This document shows positions 12,058 to 24,508 of a stretch of 64,000 nt of DNA, piece by piece. How positions within the stretch are numbered: position 1 is the stretch's first letter; every line of letters begins with the position of its first letter. This stretch comes from Warburgia ugandensis. Lineage: Eukaryota; Streptophyta; Magnoliopsida; Canellales; Canellaceae. Below the pieces are notes generated by a model, which saw only the letters and a program-made list of their open reading frames with translations, ran no database searches and was not told the DNA's origin. Made by a program: the position numbers and the translations under genes. The stretch lies in the NCBI GenBank assembly GCA_035236585.1, contig CP141133.1:46641729-46705728 (forward strand), read 5' to 3'.

Positions 12058-14018
12058 TGTTTTACCACAAGTACACGGGCTATTGTAGTGTAGAATATGC
12101 AAATACATGTCAATCCCACAAGAACTCACCTTAATAATTTGAAGTTTAAGTAAAATTTAATTGTTCAAAAATTAAAAATAAGTGATAGAAATTAAATAAA
12201 AGTGCAATCAAAATTCAAATATATTTAATCAATGAAAATTGCATAGATCCAACTCAAAAAGGCAAAAATTTAACTAAAGACATAAGAAAAATCTACTTCC
12301 CTAGCTTGATTACATCATTTTCTTCAAATCCGACATCTTCAATCTCAATCGACCCTCATTAATATCTTTTTGGTTCTCCTAATTAATGATCCAACAGATG
12401 GATTAGGCGGATTCTTCAAAATTTTAAGGACCTAGTCTAGATAAGGATTTTGAGTTTTAACAACTTAGATCTAATTTTTTATTCTCAAATTGAAGATCAG
12501 GAACAATGAACAAGCTAGAAAATGTCCTAAAAACAAGATCTAAGAGTTGAATGAAAATCAAATGTGAAAAAGATGAGAAATTGAAGAAACCTTGTTTATT
12601 AAAGTAGAATCGTTGGTTTGGTTAGAATTTATTTAAAACAAGGATCGATAAAAATAGTTCCTAGATTAATCATCGAATAATACAGAACACAAATAATAGA
12701 ATAGGAATAAAATAGAACATAAATAAGAACAGGAGCAGGATACAAATGTAATTGAAATTATTATACTATGGGCAAAATTGGAATTTTCACAAAAAGTTCC
12801 TTCTTTTTCCCATAAAACATAAAAACTCCACAGAATAGGGGAAAATGATGCCTACTAATTGGTTTGGCTTCGGGGTGGAGTAGTGCTATGTTAGAGAGGA
12901 ACAAGGAGAGAAGGGAATGATGATGATGTCAGTGGAAGGTGACGACACCAGTGGAAAGTAGACGCAGAAAGAGTGAACAGAGGAGGATTTTTCGGGGCCA
13001 AGTAGACAAACACCGGTGCTGTGTCGTGCAGTGGATTAGGTACATTGCAGTGAAGGGGGCTAACAACCTATGATGAGGGGAGAAAGTGATGCAGGCTGCG
13101 TTGGTGGTGAAACCCGACGAAGAAGTGAACGGACAATGGCTATGGTGGTGTTAGCTCTGGTGTGGGAAAGGCGGTGATTGGAGCACAAGTTGGAGACAAT
13201 GGGATGGAGCACTGAAGTGCAATGCTGGAGAAATAGAGGGAGGTAGGTTGCTCATGTGGGTGCAGATAGTGATGCCAATCACTGGTGCTTACCTATGTTG
13301 TCGCGGTGGTTGAGTTCGCCAGTGTTTTGCATCAGGTAGATATAAATGGAGGGGGAGGCAGAGATGGTGAAGAGACAGTGGGAGGTGTTACTGGTGAATA
13401 GAGAAAGCAGAGTAGAGGGAGTCGAGGGAGAGGGAAAGAGGAGACAAGGGTGATGGAAGAGATGGGGGAGTAACAGGGGATGTCAGGCTGTTATGTGATG
13501 GAGCAGAGAGCAAAGAAGGAAGAAAAAAAAAAATGTAGATGGAAGCGAATTTAAGGATAATGGGAATGGAAAGAGTTAATTTCCCACTAGGAAACTTCTA
13601 CTCCCTTTAATTATCCTCTTCATTCCAAAGTTGATCTCTTAGTTAGGAAATCTTATCCATGATGTCCTTTCTTCTAATTAGAACTCTTTTTCATTTAGGA
13701 AATGATCCTGGCTTACTATGTGAGTGATCTGGTTCATCTAATATCTTATCCAACTAATCTGCACCATAAAATTAGCTATCCAAACCATAATCTGTTTGAT
13801 CTGTAAAATATAAGACTAGATTAGATAATCTAAACCATACATTAAGCATCTATTTAGCTTAGATGATCATCTAATCATTAAATTTGATAAAATAATGGTT
13901 GGCTGATCAATTTAAGCTAAAATTCATATTCTTTCTAAAAAATTACCAAATTAATTAGTTAGAAGATCTAATTAAATGTTAAAGTAGGGGTATTTTGGCC
14001 AAAATTGAGCACTTAATA
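12058..14018 (-). repeat. Athila 5' LTR
   Basis: The left end TGTTTTACCACAAGT adjoins the PBS. The segment ending atgtcaatcccacaa near 12120 is typical of the sense 3' end of Athila LTRs. The right end is placed where Athila-like ...TTGAGCACTTAATA meets chromovirus LTR sequence at 14019. It resembles the end of element H (...TTAAACACTTATCA at 36663). No second copy is in the window, so the right end rests on that likeness and on the restart of chromovirus homology. 12850-13530 is G-rich on the plus strand. Confidence 0.72.
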
Positions 14019-14747
14019 CTACACTCATAAAAGCATGTGTCACATTCCACCAAAATAAGATAGTGTATTGTGCCTGAAAATAATTGGAACTAATGTACAA
14101 ATAATCTACATTATAATGTATTAAAGTGGTATAAATGGATGGAAACTCCCTTTCCCACAATGGGAAAGAAAAAACTATCAAATATGCTTTCTAAATACAT
14201 GAGTTGCTACATTCCATACACTTTATAAGTATATAACCTTGTTCCCAAGACTTTTCAAAGTTCTAGATCAACTAAAAATGTCCCATATTGTTTCCTAACC
14301 ATGTTATAGCAACTCCCAAAGTCGTACAACAAAAATTACCAAGTTTTTAGGCATATTGAACTCCCTTGCTAAGACTTTCTAAATCCATGAGTTTGACAAG
14401 TCCATAGTAGACTTTTTGTTTTAGCAAGTCCTATAAAGAGATGTTTTTACTTTAAAACTTTAGAAACTTGTGGCTGGTCCTTCCATAATCATCAAAGCTC
14501 GCATCTTGAACATTCATCAATCTCCAAGCCATTCTCAAGATTTAACCCAAAATGATAAAAACTAGGCATCAAGATGATTGATTTGGATAATTTAAACCAT
14601 TAAACTCCTTTGTGATGACATTTTCCACTTCTTGATGACCAACCACATGCATAAGATTATGTTCCTAAGGTTTTAAAGTGAGATCTTGGCCATCAAAGTT
14701 GCTGTTGATCTTCTTTGATATGCCATCATTCTTGGAATCTATGGACA
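14019..14747 (-). repeat. Chromovirus 3' LTR
   Basis: It matches 37447-37684 joined to 58325-58888. Examples are ctgaaaataattgga, tggtataaat, tgtcccatatt and ggttggtcatcaag read in either orientation. The right end ATCTATGGACA (sense start TGTCCATAG) lies next to the PPT. The left nine or so bases seen in the 5' LTR (tgtgtactg) are missing because Athila inserted there. Confidence 0.85.
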
Positions 14748-14768
14748 CCTCTATGTCATTCCCCCTAG
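14748..14768 (-). other. Chromovirus polypurine tract
   Basis: The minus strand reads CTAGGGGGAATGACATAGAGG directly before the LTR start TGTCCATAG. A purine-rich run at this place primes plus-strand synthesis in LTR elements. Confidence 0.7.
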
Positions 14769-15665
14769 GTTGAAAAGCAAGAGTACCCAAGTCTTTGGAA
14801 ATGTCCTCTCCATAATATGGTGATATATCCACTACATTGAATACATCTAAAACATCATAATTTTATGGCAGTCTTATCTTTTATGCCTTGTCACCAATTT
14901 AGTTTAGAACCTTGAAAGGACTATCTTTTTTTTGTTTAAGCTTTGTATGCTGCCCTTGAGGAAAATGCTCCTTCCTCAAATGCACCCAAACTAGATCTTG
15001 TTCCTCAAAAATTATCGACTTTCAATGCTTATTAGCTTCCTCCTTATACTTCTCTTTCTGTCACATGATTTTCTATCAGATTTGTTCAAGTAGCTTTCTA
15101 ATTTGTTAATTAGCTTATTTCTCTACATCTCCATTGAAACTATCCTTAAGTGGTAAGATACCAAATCCACAAGGCATAGAGGATTCTTATCATACATCAC
15201 ATCTAAAGGCCTGCAATCAATTGACTAATTAGTGGAACTATTCTATGCAATCTCTACATATTAACAACAAGTCCCATTGGCAGATGTTCTTTCCAATAAA
15301 ACTTCTCCACAACTTTCGTACACTCCTATTTACTACTTCAATTTGGTCTTTTGTTCGAGGATGACTTGATAAGCTAAATTATAAATGCATCCTAAGCTTA
15401 CTCCATAATGTCCTCCAAAAATGGTTCATGAACTTTGGATCTCTATCATAGGTTATAATTTTGGGAATTCCATGAAGTATTACTACTTCTCTTAAGTAAG
15501 ATTCTACCATGTTAGGAGCATCAATCATCTTATTATAAGCAATAAGTGTGCTATCTTTGAAACTATCACCAACAACTATGATAGTCTTTCTAGCATTGCA
15601 TCCATGAAAGTGCAATGATAAAATCCTTTCTTACTTCTTCCCTTGGAGAGTTAGAAATAGCAAGT
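14769..15665 (-). pseudogene. Chromovirus integrase core and C-terminal region
   Basis: The open stretch 15379-15615 contains IIVVGDSFKDSTLIAYNK and ILHGIPKIITYDRDPKF, with the first two catalytic Asp residues, and NHFWRTLWSKL. The Glu segment reads SHPRTKDQIEVVNRSVRKL near 15310-15360 in a shifted frame. Downstream, GPFKVL-like and NVVDISPYYGEDISKDLG (about 14810-14930) correspond to the C-terminal domain of chromovirus integrase. A chromodomain could not be confirmed. LTR D interrupts the protein at 15665, just before the catalytic core; caagt at 15661-15665 is its left target duplication. Confidence 0.88.
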
Positions 15666-18513
15666 TGTGATGACCCGGGTTTTCCCATACATTTTAAAAT
15701 GCAATATCTAATTCCTAAGGCGGGATGCATCCCTATTTGAAAACCATTTTATAAAAACCATGCAATGCAATGGAAAATCTTTAGTTTTAAACTCGTTTTG
15801 AAAACCCCGACTATCATTTTCTTTCACAACAATCAAAGTAGTTGTTTGAAAAACTTCAGAAATCATAAATGTTTTTCCCCAGGTCTATCTAGTCACAGCA
15901 CACAGTCCAACTATAAATAAATACAAATACATGTCCAAAGGGTAGAGAGTTTACTCACATGTATAGTTGTCTCCTTTGTTTATTCACTTGCTCATAGCAC
16001 TAATATCTCCTGAGACATCTTCTATTTGTGAGTGGAACTATCCTGAAAAATGTTAAGAATAGGGTGAGTATATACTATATTCAGTAGGAGTCTATCACTA
16101 CTAGTTTTGCAAATGCATGCTATGTTTAAAATCATATGCTCTTAAAAACATGTGCATGTTCGAACAATCACATTCAATATCGATATTAAAAACCACTGTC
16201 GAATTGAAATACTGACGACTTAAAGAATAGCATAATCCAAGTCGAAAGTATCATATATCATAAACATAATGATATGCATAAGATGCTCAACTAAATCCAA
16301 CTCATGGATATCTAGTATGGTATGGTCGACCAACCTCATGTCATGCCATATGCAATGCAAGTAAATCCACGAAACCATAGGACCCAACTATGCCCACGAC
16401 CTCGCTGCCGTGTGGTCCCCGAGTTCCTGAGGACACTCGATCATAGCCTCAACGGGGCATATGACACGTCTTCGTCGTAAATCATGCAATTTATGCAATC
16501 GATTGCAAAACATGCATGTAATGCATAAAATCTACTCATGCTAGTATTGCATTCAAAGTCATAACCCTGCCTAGAAGGCTGGCAAGCAGCCTGACAGCCT
16601 AGAAGCCTTGTCAGCTCTCTCTGGCCCGCCCTCATTGGCCCGCCCTCATCGCTCAAGGCCACACTTATCATGCAATCTATGCATGTAGCACATGTCTTGG
16701 AAATATATGCGCAATGTATTTTTCAAAACCTATCCTCTTTGGTCCCTCACAACTGCCTACCCAGCGTCTTTTGGGCACTCCAGCGTCTTTTGGTGACCCT
16801 TAAGGACATGCAATTTTTCAAGAACCCAATGCTTACAAATCATGCAATTGTTTGCAAAACATGTCTATGCATAATGTATTTAATCATATGCATACTGAAT
16901 TCATTTATATGCTAAACAAGCCATAAAATAAGTCATGCTAAACAAGTCATATACTTATACTTAAAACATGCATTCTCAAAACAATCATGGCTCTTTTAAA
17001 AAGTATAGTAGCAATAGAGTACCTACCTCAAAGTCTCCCGGAGTCGCGTCCTTTATCACTCAACCCGTCCCTGGGTCTCATTTATAAACTCCTAGGAATG
17101 AATGGATACAAGGAGTCCTTATTAATTTCAATCTATTTAGGCATTAGACTGCTAGATCTGCCGTTTAGGGTCAATGGTCCTTGCCTAATTCACTGTCAGG
17201 CTGGATCCTATGATGTGGATCTACTATTCCCTGGCTAATTCTGTAAATTGTCCTCTAATTTTAAAGTCTCGTTAGGTCTGCGTGTCCCAGTTCCCAGGAC
17301 ACCCGTGCATCCTGGTTGAACAGCGACCGCCTCACGTGCGTGCCCAAAGGCTATGCCAGGGACCGCGTTTTGCACGCGCACATGCAAGCTCAAGCGATGC
17401 GCTGTGACGCACATCCTGGATGGCATTGCATGGATGCACCTTTGGTGTAGCATGGCGCATCTTAGCTCGCAGGGCACCCCGTGCATCCTGGTCGAGCCAG
17501 GACCCGTGCCCCATGTCGCGCGCTCACCCGAAGGCCACACCTGGGACAGTGTACGCACTGTCGTACACCTGGAACCCGTCCCAGGGACCCAGTCCCAGGT
17601 GCACATGCAACATGGTGTCCCTGGGATGCCTGGTTCGTGCAGGGCCGGCCTAAGCCAGCTTGGAACGTTTTCCGACCAGGAACCCGGCCGGAAAACTACT
17701 GGAAAAGAAGGATGCTAGGTTCCATTTAGGGTCGGCCAGAACCGGCTTTGTCTTCTCCAGCTGGAAAAACCAGCTGGGGAAGGACCAGATCCAGCGTGGA
17801 TCTGGTCTGGGGAAAGCAAAACGAAGAGGAAAAGGTAAGAACGGCTTACCTCTAGCTTGGGAACGCCCTTTTTCCCCAGCGGGTGTGCCTGCTCACTGGA
17901 AAACTCAAACAAGGGGGGGGGGGGCCGGGGGGGGAGGAGGAGGAACCCCATTGCCAGACCGGAAAGGAGAAAGGGGGCATGGGAAATGGCAATGGCCAGC
18001 CTGACTTGGGCCTAGCCGTTGTCAGAAAACACAGAGAGACAGGTTTCAGGTTTTTGCCGGAAACCTCAGTCCAAAAGTTGCCAAAAAAATGTGTTTTTGG
18101 AGAGGGGAGATGGGGCTTTTTATAGCCCTACTATGGCGGTGCTGTCAATGGCGGTGCCACCCTTGGCGGTGGCAGAAACCTCTAGAAACGATTCTGGAGG
18201 GGTCTAGAGGTTGAAGACGACAGGGAGTGCTGTTATCAAAATGGTCCCCTGCGTTTTTTGTTTCTTCGTTTTTCTGTTTAAATTCCAGAACTGCCTATGA
18301 TCTTTAAACGGTCGTAACTTCTTCATACGAACTCCGTTTTGGGTGATTTTTGAGGCGTTGGATTCCATTTTTCGAGTAGAATCTAATGGTACCAAGTTTC
18401 CTCAAAAATTCATTTGTTTACTATTTTAAATAAAATCAAACATTCAACACAATCCATTTCCCATAGAATGTCCAATTTTTGTTAAAAATAGCGTAAATTG
18501 CTCAGGCATTACA
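15666..18513 (-). mobile_element. LTR D: solo LTR, same family as F
   Basis: It begins TGTGATGACCCGGGTTTT and ends GCTCAGGCATTACA. Flanks are caagt (15661-15665) and ctagt (18514-18518), a 5-bp duplication with one change. The first 900 bp follow the F LTRs (46822 and 52764) closely. At about 16480-16690 it holds different sequence from F. The part 16980-18200 is GC-rich, with a run of G at 17914-17932. Many overlapping open frames on both strands there come from high GC; none resembles a protein family. No interior is attached, so it is a solo LTR on present evidence. Confidence 0.88.
16065..16083. other. Conserved LTR inverted repeat, D
   Basis: tgagtata-tac-tatattca, 8-bp arms with one mismatch, 399 bp from the sense 3' end of LTR D. 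It is equivalent to the perfect 8-bp hairpin in both F LTRs. Confidence 0.55.
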
Positions 18514-19361
18514 CTAGTGGTGTATATAACCCTATTTTTTTACGTTGACTAGTAAGATGGCATGTTCTACATGTCTTCACATGCTTGGAAATGTCTTTAG
18601 CCATTTTAGGCAAAAAGAAAGGGTCTTGAACTAAGGCAAGATCTCATCTCTACTAAAGTGACCAGCAAGGCCTCTGTCATGCACCTCATATATGATTGTC
18701 TCTCAAGGGAGCCTTGAGGAATACATCATAAGTTCTTTTTGAAAAGCTAGTCATCCTACAAAGTGCTGAAAATTACCGTGTTTACAATTTTCCAGACATA
18801 CCTAAAGTAAGAATCATTAGCATACAACTCCTTAAGTACTTCAAAACCAATTACTTTGGCTTTAAAATAGTTAATAAAGAAAATTTCCTTCTTAATATGT
18901 CAGCTACCACATACTATGCTCCTGATTTTTGTTTGATAGTGAAGGTAAGAGACTGAATAAACTCAAGCCACAAAGCATGTCATCTACTAATATTTTGTTG
19001 GCTTTGTAGGTACCTCAAGGCTTCATAATCCAAATGAAGTAGAAAGAATTAAGGTAATAGATATTGGCTCCAATGTTCCAGCCTTGAACAATAGTGTAGA
19101 ACTCTTTATCATAGGTGTAGTTGCCGCACAAGTCATTCAATATCTCTCCAAAGAAAGTGACTGGATTTCCTTCTTGACTTAAGATAGCACCAATTCTCAT
19201 GGTCAAGGCATAACAATCTACTTTAGATAAGCAATCAGAGTTATGCAAGATAGTATGGGTGCATTGGATACCTTATCTTTAAGCAATACAAAGCTCTTCT
19301 ATGCTTTTGCTCTCCACTTAAATCTTCCACCTTTTAAGCATTTAGTGATCAGAGCTATTAT
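18514..19361 (-). pseudogene. Chromovirus RNase H and integrase zinc-binding domain
   Basis: The open stretch 19015-19248 reads RIGAILSQEGNPVTFFGE and NYTYDKEFYTIVQGW, the RNase H domain of a Ty3/gypsy pol. Towards 19361 the reading KDKVSNAPILS precedes it, as expected. Downstream, about 18600-18700, GLAGHFSRDEIL is followed by FFLPKMAKDISKHVKTC and CRTCHLTSQRKKIGLYTPL, the HHCC zinc-binding domain with its C-X2-C. The protein ends at LTR D and continues at 15660. The right border, attat at 19357-19361, is the target duplication of B. Confidence 0.88.
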
Positions 19362-22300
19362 TGTGACAACCCAGATTTTGTAACACATTTTGTAATACAT
19401 TTTTCAAAGGCAAGGGCCCTTAGTAGTAAAAAAAATTTGCAAAACAAAGAAGCGAAAATTATTTTCTTTAGAACTTGTTTTGAAAAAACCCATTGAAGGA
19501 ATATATTTTTATTAAATTCTAGAATCCATCCAGTGGTTCATAGTACAACCCAATTCCATTGCAATACTTGTCCAAATTACATAATCCAAAACTCAAAGCT
19601 CACCATACAATGAAACTCTCATTACAATGCAATACTCTCAAACAAAACAAAATACATGTCTTCAAGGGGTATACCCTGATGATTATTCTCCCAAGTCTTC
19701 TTCAGTCTTGAGCTCCTAACTCTCCTTCTCTATATCTAAGATATTGTAAACATTCAAAATTTTACAATATCTTAGTAAACTATGCTTGGTAGGGGATTCA
19801 AGAAGTATAATAATTTGATAGTATAATTCTCATACTTCATAATCTCGTTATTCATAAACATACTCATGTATCAACTCTTTACTTTGTAATATATGTACAT
19901 CCTTATACATACATACCGTACATGGATAAATCCATCAAATTTATGAAAGTAGTCATATAACGTCCCCAACTAAGCTGATCAATTCTTTCTACAATGAGAA
20001 ATCAGTATTTCAGCTAGTACTATACTAGGAGTTTCCCATCTTAGGAAATACTAGTAATATACAATCACCTGGAATTTTATCATGGCAAAACATACGACAT
20101 TTCACTATGCCTATCTCATATGCATCATAGTACAAAATAATCAAAAGACTACCATGCTGCGGTCTGATCCGTACTACCGCGCTCGAATAACTGCCCTGTG
20201 CACCACTAATACTGCGGTGGAAAATATTGTGTCACTGGCCATATGGGGAGACAGGACTTTCATAGTGGTGGCCTTCCCATAATTGCCCCACTCGACTTTT
20301 AGCCTCTCATAAGGCAAGGTATCATCATATCATCAAATTTCGAGAAGCGCATGGCCAAACCCTCATAACTCCCCTAGCATAGCAACCCCAGGCTTATGCT
20401 TATTTAAAACAAAACCTCAAGCCTCCATGCTTGTATGTAAAATAGGTTTCATACGTAGCAGACAATCTGTCTATTTACTTAAGGCTGAAATATCTTCTAG
20501 TTCCATACTCACTTAGAGTCTATTCCTCAATTCTAACTTAACCATTTCATATGTGTTTGGTTGGATTATAAGGGTTTCAGGGGATTTAATACAAGTATTA
20601 CCATTACACTTGCCAACATTTATAGACATAAGATCATGTATTCAACACGTACATCCCATGTAGATGCATTCATAAAATCCTCCTACCTTCAAGTAGTGAT
20701 TCATCTCTTCAAATCTTACATCATCTTGATTGATGTATGAAATCTGTAAATCCATATATGCTGTCAATATTTATACAATCTGAATAATCCTATATTTTTT
20801 ATCCTATCTATATTCTTTGTTTAATCTTGTCTTTTGATATAAAGGATCTAGATCTTTTGTCCTATCATGATCCACCTTCCTCAGATAGTGTTTATCCTAT
20901 TGATCAATAGATCTGATGGTTAGAATGATCTTATAATCTTTTAGATATAAGTATTTTCTATTCTAAGTCTTTGTGTATTCCTTTCTTTGATCTTGATCTT
21001 TCATAGATCCTTTGATCAACAATTCATACTTGTTGATAAAGATCAAGGGCTTAGATCTCCTATCATCTAGTTCTTCTTTGATCTAAGTTCAGTTGTTTGA
21101 TCATCCCTAAGGGGGATGATCTTGGTTCTCTTCCTTAAATCATATTTGATCAAGTGTTCAAACATTCTATTTTATTTTATCTAAGATCTTCTAAATTACG
21201 ATTAATATATATATATATATATATCATCAAAAAGTATTTATTTCTTTTTATTGTTCTTGATCATTTAAGATCCCATGGATCTTGTTCAATCATCCTTATC
21301 TTATTTACAATTTTATTAGGGTTAGATAATTTAGTAGCCTTTTATGCTCTTATTATTATTATTCAACCAGTAAATGTTGTACTAGTTGAAGATAACTTAT
21401 TTCATCCTAAGTCTAAACTGCTCCTCTTGTTTCCAATTGGCTAAGGCTTACTAACTGAATGGTTGAACACAAAGTGGTTACTTCAATCCTCTTATAAGGA
21501 GGCATTTAGACCTCACTAATCAACGGAAAGTAGGGTAAGAGTGAGGCTCTATTAGATAACCCCCTTAACCACCATGTTCAACATTCACTAGAGTGACCTT
21601 AGCTCAACCGTTCATAAGGTTTCTATGAGCATTTTAACCCTAATTACTCTTTCTAATTGATTTTAATTAAATCTATGAACATTTAAAATGTCATTCATGG
21701 GGTTTATTATTTTCCTTGTTTAGGCCAAGGATTTGAAAATCCTTATATTATCCTCTTAACTATAGCCCTTACTAATATTAAGTCAAAGTCATTTACTCAT
21801 TTTAATCATCCATGAATCTCTATATTCTACTAGTTTACATTTTTGGTGATTTATGCTCAACATATCTTAACAACTACTTAACATTTGAATCTACTAATAA
21901 AATTTGACAATAAATAAATCATAAACTTTAAAGCATAAATCCAATATAAATTTAACAACTATTTATAATAACATGCTTCCTATGAATGTAACTTAACCTA
22001 ATGAAATAAAACTATACTTAAACTAGCATGATCCTAAGTTACGAAATATATAAAATTTACTACTAATCAAATGGAATCATGCTAGAATCTCAAATTTAAA
22101 CTAAAATGGCCCTACGACAATTAAATCTACCAACTTATTATAATAATCTAATAACATATAGAGTATAGCATGCTAACATTTAAGAATTATACTATCATGC
22201 TTCCTAATTTACAACACAAATCACATTTACAATTCTATTATCAAATAAAAGACAATTAAACTAATTAGATTAAGATTATTAGAAACTTTTACATATGATT

Positions 22301-24230
22301 CAACCATTAGATCTTAGATCTTTTCCTTTTAATCAAGGTTTTAATTAATTTTAGGGCTTCTACTCCATTAAGGTTTAAAGATCATATCCCTTTATTTTTG
22401 TCATATTTAATCCATGATCTCAATGGATTCCATCATAATCTCATTCACTCAATCCATCCCAAGGGTCTGATCACGCTTGATCCTATTGATCAAGTGGGTC
22501 CCTTTGCATTTTTAACGTTTTTCTACCATAAAGGGTAGATTCCTCATTTTATATTAGATATATCAAAATAAATCATGGATATTACTTGATTTCAACATTA
22601 TATCATCATTAAAATAGATCCCCAAGATCTAATCATCTTAGATCATGAAGATCTTGGAAATTGGAAGCTTATTTCCTAAATACAAAAATTTTCATGAAGA
22701 TTTTTCTAAATGTTATGATTTCATAAGAAAATAGGCATTACAAGCTTTCCATAGCTTCTTTCTGATCTCAATTTGGAGCTCAGATGACTCCACAATTGAT
22801 GAATGAAGTTTACAGTCGTTCTTAGGGTCCAGATTTGATCTGGGCCCTACAGAATGGACGGCTGGGATCAGTCAGGCTATGCAGGTCTAGTTGGGCAGAG
22901 CAGGCGCGCTCTCATCACCGAGACATAGGTGGGAAAGCACCACCCGGGACTGCATCGCTCAGCATGTCATTCCGTCGACACATCGCCGCACATGGATCAC
23001 GTGAGCGAAAATGCTCCCTCTTTCTGTGTGGCGTTCTATTGCGCATCCCGGGAACTAGATCTTCTTAGGAAGATCAAATAGTCCGTTTTGGACCATCCAA
23101 TCTACTCCTCTTCAATCAAGGGGTCAAAACTTGATTAAATTTCTTGAAACTTCTACCCTAATGAATCGATTGGACGGTTCAAATCTTCCATCTAAGCCCT
23201 CCATTATACAGAATTGAAGGGTACTTACCTTTACTTGATTTTTGTAATTTTTAATGTAAAAATAATTTAAAAAAAATAAAAATTACATAAACTAACATGA
23301 AATCAGTATAAGAATAGCTTCCATCCACCTGATTAAGAAAAACGTATATTTTGTAGCCCAATTTAAAGAATTATCCTCTTGATGATAAGATAACCCAATA
23401 ACCTCTTATTTTGTGATTTTTCGTTGATTGCACCATTGGATCTTGAAATTTATTTTGGAAGTTTTGTAGATAAGGTAGTATAGGAAAATTTGAATAGTGG
23501 AATTTGTGAGATTTGATTTGGAACAGAGTGCCTAATTGAATTGAGGTCACATGTTCCAATCTAGAGAGAGGAGAGAGAAAGTGAAAGAAGAGAGAGTTTT
23601 GGAATTTGGGAATGAATCTAGATTTAATGAAAACTTTTGGAGGATTTTTTGGGGTGTATTTATAGATGTTTTTGAATTTTTCATAATTACTTATAATAAT
23701 TATGTTTCAATTCTTTTGAATATTAAATTAACATTGGATCCTCCACTACCATCTCCTTCTCTACTAGCAGATGGTAGTCGTTTAACCACATATTAAATGT
23801 TTTATAGCTGTTGGATTTGTTTGTGGGCCCCATAGAGGTGTGAAAGGACCATTTTGCCCTTTTATGGAGAAAAATCCATTTTATTCTCCCGAACTCGGAA
23901 TTGAGCGTACTTAGTGGTGTTGGAATGGTATTTCTAAGAACATTCAAAATATTAAAGTCTTAGATCTTAGTTATGGGTAAAATTGCCATTTTTCCTTTTT
24001 ATTCATAAAAATAGAGAAAATTAGGGATTTTTCATTTTAGCTTGGAATTGAACATACTTAGTGTTATTTCGATCAAATTTTTTAGTACATTCATAATTTC
24101 TAAGTTTTAAATCATGGTTTAATCTCTAAAAAAGAAAATTTCCAATAACCTAAGATTCTAGGCTAGAATTTCTAAAAACTCAAACTTTATTGATTTTCTC
24201 AATCAATATACAAAAATTGGGGTTATTACA
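19362..24230 (-). mobile_element. Unit B: 4.9-kb solo-LTR-like element
   Basis: It begins TGTGACAACCC and ends TTGGGGTTATTACA, flanked by attat at 19357-19361 and 24231-24235. In sense orientation it reads TGTAATAACCCC...GGGTTGTCACA, the same termini as unit A. It aligns end to end with unit C until C stops, with clear but moderate divergence. No gag, pol or internal repeat. Contents include the hairpin at 19736-19775, a (TA)n run at 21205-21224 and a short GC-richer part at 22835-23060. Frames there and elsewhere are short and unsupported. Confidence 0.9.
19736..19775. other. Conserved LTR hairpin, unit B
   Basis: Perfect 15-bp arms ctaagatattgtaaa and tttacaatatcttag around a 10-nt loop, 374 bp from the sense 3' end of the LTR. 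Followed by aactatgcttggtagggg, conserved in C and E. Confidence 0.78.
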
Positions 24231-24508
24231 ATTATGGTATTGAAATTCTTGATGAACCTCCTACAGAAAGAAGTTATGCCATTGAAGCTTCTGATTTTGA
24301 ACAATGTCTAAGGCATAGGTCGACTAATAATAGATTCCACCTTACCTAGGTCCATCTTCACTTCTTTCATCTTAATGGCATAGCCTAGGAAAATAAGGCT
24401 ATCAATAAAGAAGTCGCACTTTTTCAAGTTGACATATAACTTTTGATCCCTCAAAAATGGTAGAACTTGTCGAAGATGATCTAAATGATCCTCTTAGCTC
24501 TTATTGTA
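24231..24508 (-). pseudogene. Chromovirus RT, thumb fragment
   Basis: A 278-bp island between units B and C. On the minus strand it reads EDHLDHLRQVLPFLRDQK, LYVNLKKCDFFIDSLIFLGY and then a FCRRFIKNFNTII end. This is the RT segment just after the YxDD motif, up to the start of RNase H. The frame is open except for a stop in the first codons. It joins RNase H across B without loss. On the C side about 40 RT codons, including the catalytic YxDD region, are missing. Confidence 0.9.

Larger units (their letters stand above)
1..14018 (-). mobile_element. Athila-lineage Ty3/gypsy retrotransposon, cut by window start
   Basis: Read on the minus strand, the order is 5' LTR (12058-14018), PBS, leader, gag, protease, RT, RNase H, integrase, as in Ty3/gypsy elements. 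The 3' part (end of integrase, any env-like ORF, 3' LTR) lies beyond position 1. Athila assignment rests on gag FPFSLKYKAKSWLNSL, RT VFMDDFSVFG and integrase [16 protein letters not shown], all typical of that lineage. RT is interrupted by a TRIM at 2279-7991. The right end falls within the last bases of the chromovirus 3' LTR, so this element inserted into the chromovirus. Stops and frameshifts throughout show it is dead. Confidence 0.9.

Noticed and set aside
17235..18207. Cluster of overlapping open frames on both strands (60-123 codons)
   Set aside because: They lie in the GC-rich part of LTR D, overlap in several frames, show no family motif and have low-complexity Pro/Gly/Arg-rich products.
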